Shown one piece after another: positions 63,269 to 64,000 of a stretch of 64,000 nucleotides of DNA; position 1 is the stretch's first letter, and each line of letters begins with the position of its first letter. The translations under genes and the position numbers were made by a program. The notes under the pieces are model-generated. The model was not told the DNA's origin. It made no database searches and worked only from the letters and a program-made list of their open reading frames with translations. The DNA lies in contig NZ_CP051684.1 of NCBI RefSeq assembly GCF_012849375.1, positions 6,014,001 through 6,078,000 of the forward strand, given 5' to 3'. The DNA is from Duganella dendranthematis (GTDB lineage: Bacteria; Pseudomonadota; Gammaproteobacteria; Burkholderiales; Burkholderiaceae_D).

Positions 63269-64000
63269 GCCAACATCCTCTCCTCGGCACCCAAGATCGG
63301 CTCCCCAGTATTTATTGCTAGATCGCCGATTAGGTTATCGCTCCAGATGTATTCGTAAGTAACCGAATTGGCAGCGGTCTTCTCTGGTAAGGCCGGCTCG
63401 GTCGGAGCTCTCTCCAGTTCGTCCTCGTTGATACTCTCACGGATGAAGAAGCCTTCCTGTGGATAGAAACTGCGGCGCAGTAGGTAACCACCTCCTTCGC
63501 GGCGCGTATCGGTCTGGGTCTTGATCAGGACGCTGCGCATGTCTGCGGTGTCGCTGTCCGTCATGATCGGGAATGGTGTGCCCGTCTTTGCCTCGTCAAA
63601 CAGCGCTTGCTCTTCTTTGGTCAACGGCAGATTGTCCTTCTGCTTCTGCTGCACCGCCAACACTTTATCGCTAAGGGCAACAACTTTCTTCTCGAAACCA
63701 CTCCTACGATCCGCGCGTTTGGCCCGCGCCTTCGCCACTGCGACCCGCTTGTCAAACTCCGTCACGGCACCGGCCAGATAAAAGCCCGCCAGTGAGTCGT
63801 GCACGTAGTCGTCAAAAAAACGGTTCACCTCGGCAGGTAAGGGTTCATGCTTCTCAAAAATATTAAGTGCCCACTTTTCCCACTTATCTAATGGCTGAAA
63901 GTTCTGCGCACGGTAATACTGCCAATGATTGATTCGCGACAGATCACTTGGACGGAACGGCTGATCCTGTCCATCGTCCCTGCGACCGGTCATCGGTTTT
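63265..64000 (-). CDS. C-terminal part of a probable T6SS effector
   Basis: About 245 residues in view; the frame stays open to the right edge, so the N-terminus is outside the window (an internal ATG lies at 63993). Segments include SRINHWQYYRAQNFQPLDKW, FFDDYVHDSLAGFYLAGAVT (possible catalytic-type His/Asp) and a Lys-rich helix. Placement before a VgrG fragment and DUF3304 genes suggests a Tle-type lipase or other T6SS effector; this is inference from context and general resemblance, and the enzyme class is not proven. Confidence 0.5.
   Translation of the reverse strand, partial: KPMTGRRDDGQDQPFRPSDLSRINHWQYYRAQNFQPLDKWEKWALNIFEKHEPLPAEVNRFFDDYVHDSLAGFYLAGAVTEFDKRVAVAKARAKRADRRSGFEKKVVALSDKVLAVQQKQKDNLPLTKEEQALFDEAKTGTPFPIMTDSDTADMRSVLIKTQTDTRREGGGYLLRRSFYPQEGFFIRESINEDELERAPTEPALPEKTAANSVTYEYIWSDNLIGDLAINTGEPILGAEERMLA

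Noticed and set aside
1..64000. CRISPR arrays, insertion sequences, rRNA genes, integrases or prophage genes
   Set aside because: No regularly spaced direct repeats, transposase or integrase motifs, or rRNA sequence were seen in the window.

Overview
The window is chromosomal DNA of a high-GC betaproteobacterium, most likely an Oxalobacteraceae member (Massilia/Duganella/Janthinobacterium type). This rests on gene order and protein character: smc-zipA-ligA, the thrS-infC-rpmI-rplT-pheS-pheT-ihfA-merR block behind tRNA-Val genes, a DUF1631 protein, a glycine riboswitch ahead of gcvTHP, and a minor-pilin/PilY1 operon. No database search was possible, so taxonomy is inference.

Layout. 1-5.6 kb: cell division and chromosome genes on the minus strand (ligA start, zipA, smc), then a PAP2 phosphatase. 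5.7-12.8 kb: a GST pseudogene, a LysR regulator divergent from a LysE exporter, a frameshifted DUF1631 gene, a chemoreceptor, a tiny disordered protein and a ClpP-like protease. 12.9-17.6 kb: tandem glycine riboswitch and gcvT-gcvH-gcvP. 17.7-23.8 kb: a leaderless ArsR-type regulator with two small membrane proteins, a Cache protein with a degenerate frameshifted chemoreceptor, and a GntR-controlled ABC transporter. 23.9-28.1 kb: xth, a histidine phosphatase, nnrD and convergent prfC. 28.1-37.8 kb: type IV pilus genes pilE-fimT-pilV-pilW-pilX-pilY1 and an adjacent two-component pair whose kinase lacks a periplasmic sensor. 38-41 kb: a Crp/Fnr regulator whose 3' end overlaps a CHASE3 histidine kinase, plus its LuxR-type response regulator. 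41.1-49.3 kb: the translation block from merR to thrS, with two identical tRNA-Val genes. 49.4-60.7 kb: a CDF metal transporter, serine hydrolase, CatA-like acetyltransferase, LysR/GST pair, relA-ridA-hydrolase operon, dctA and two secreted proteins. 60.7-64 kb: an accessory type VI secretion edge, with three DUF3304 lipoproteins (one broken by an amber codon), a decayed VgrG fragment and the C-terminal part of a probable effector.

No wholly new system stands out. The most interesting signals are the decaying T6SS effector/DUF3304 locus, a separate periplasmic Cache protein paired with a chemoreceptor altered at its signalling tip, a sensor kinase that lost its sensing domain, a CDF transporter with a changed metal-site residue, and an infC gene that appears to start at ATA. 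At least four genes carry apparent single-base frameshifts, so assembly error should be excluded before biological meaning is given to them.
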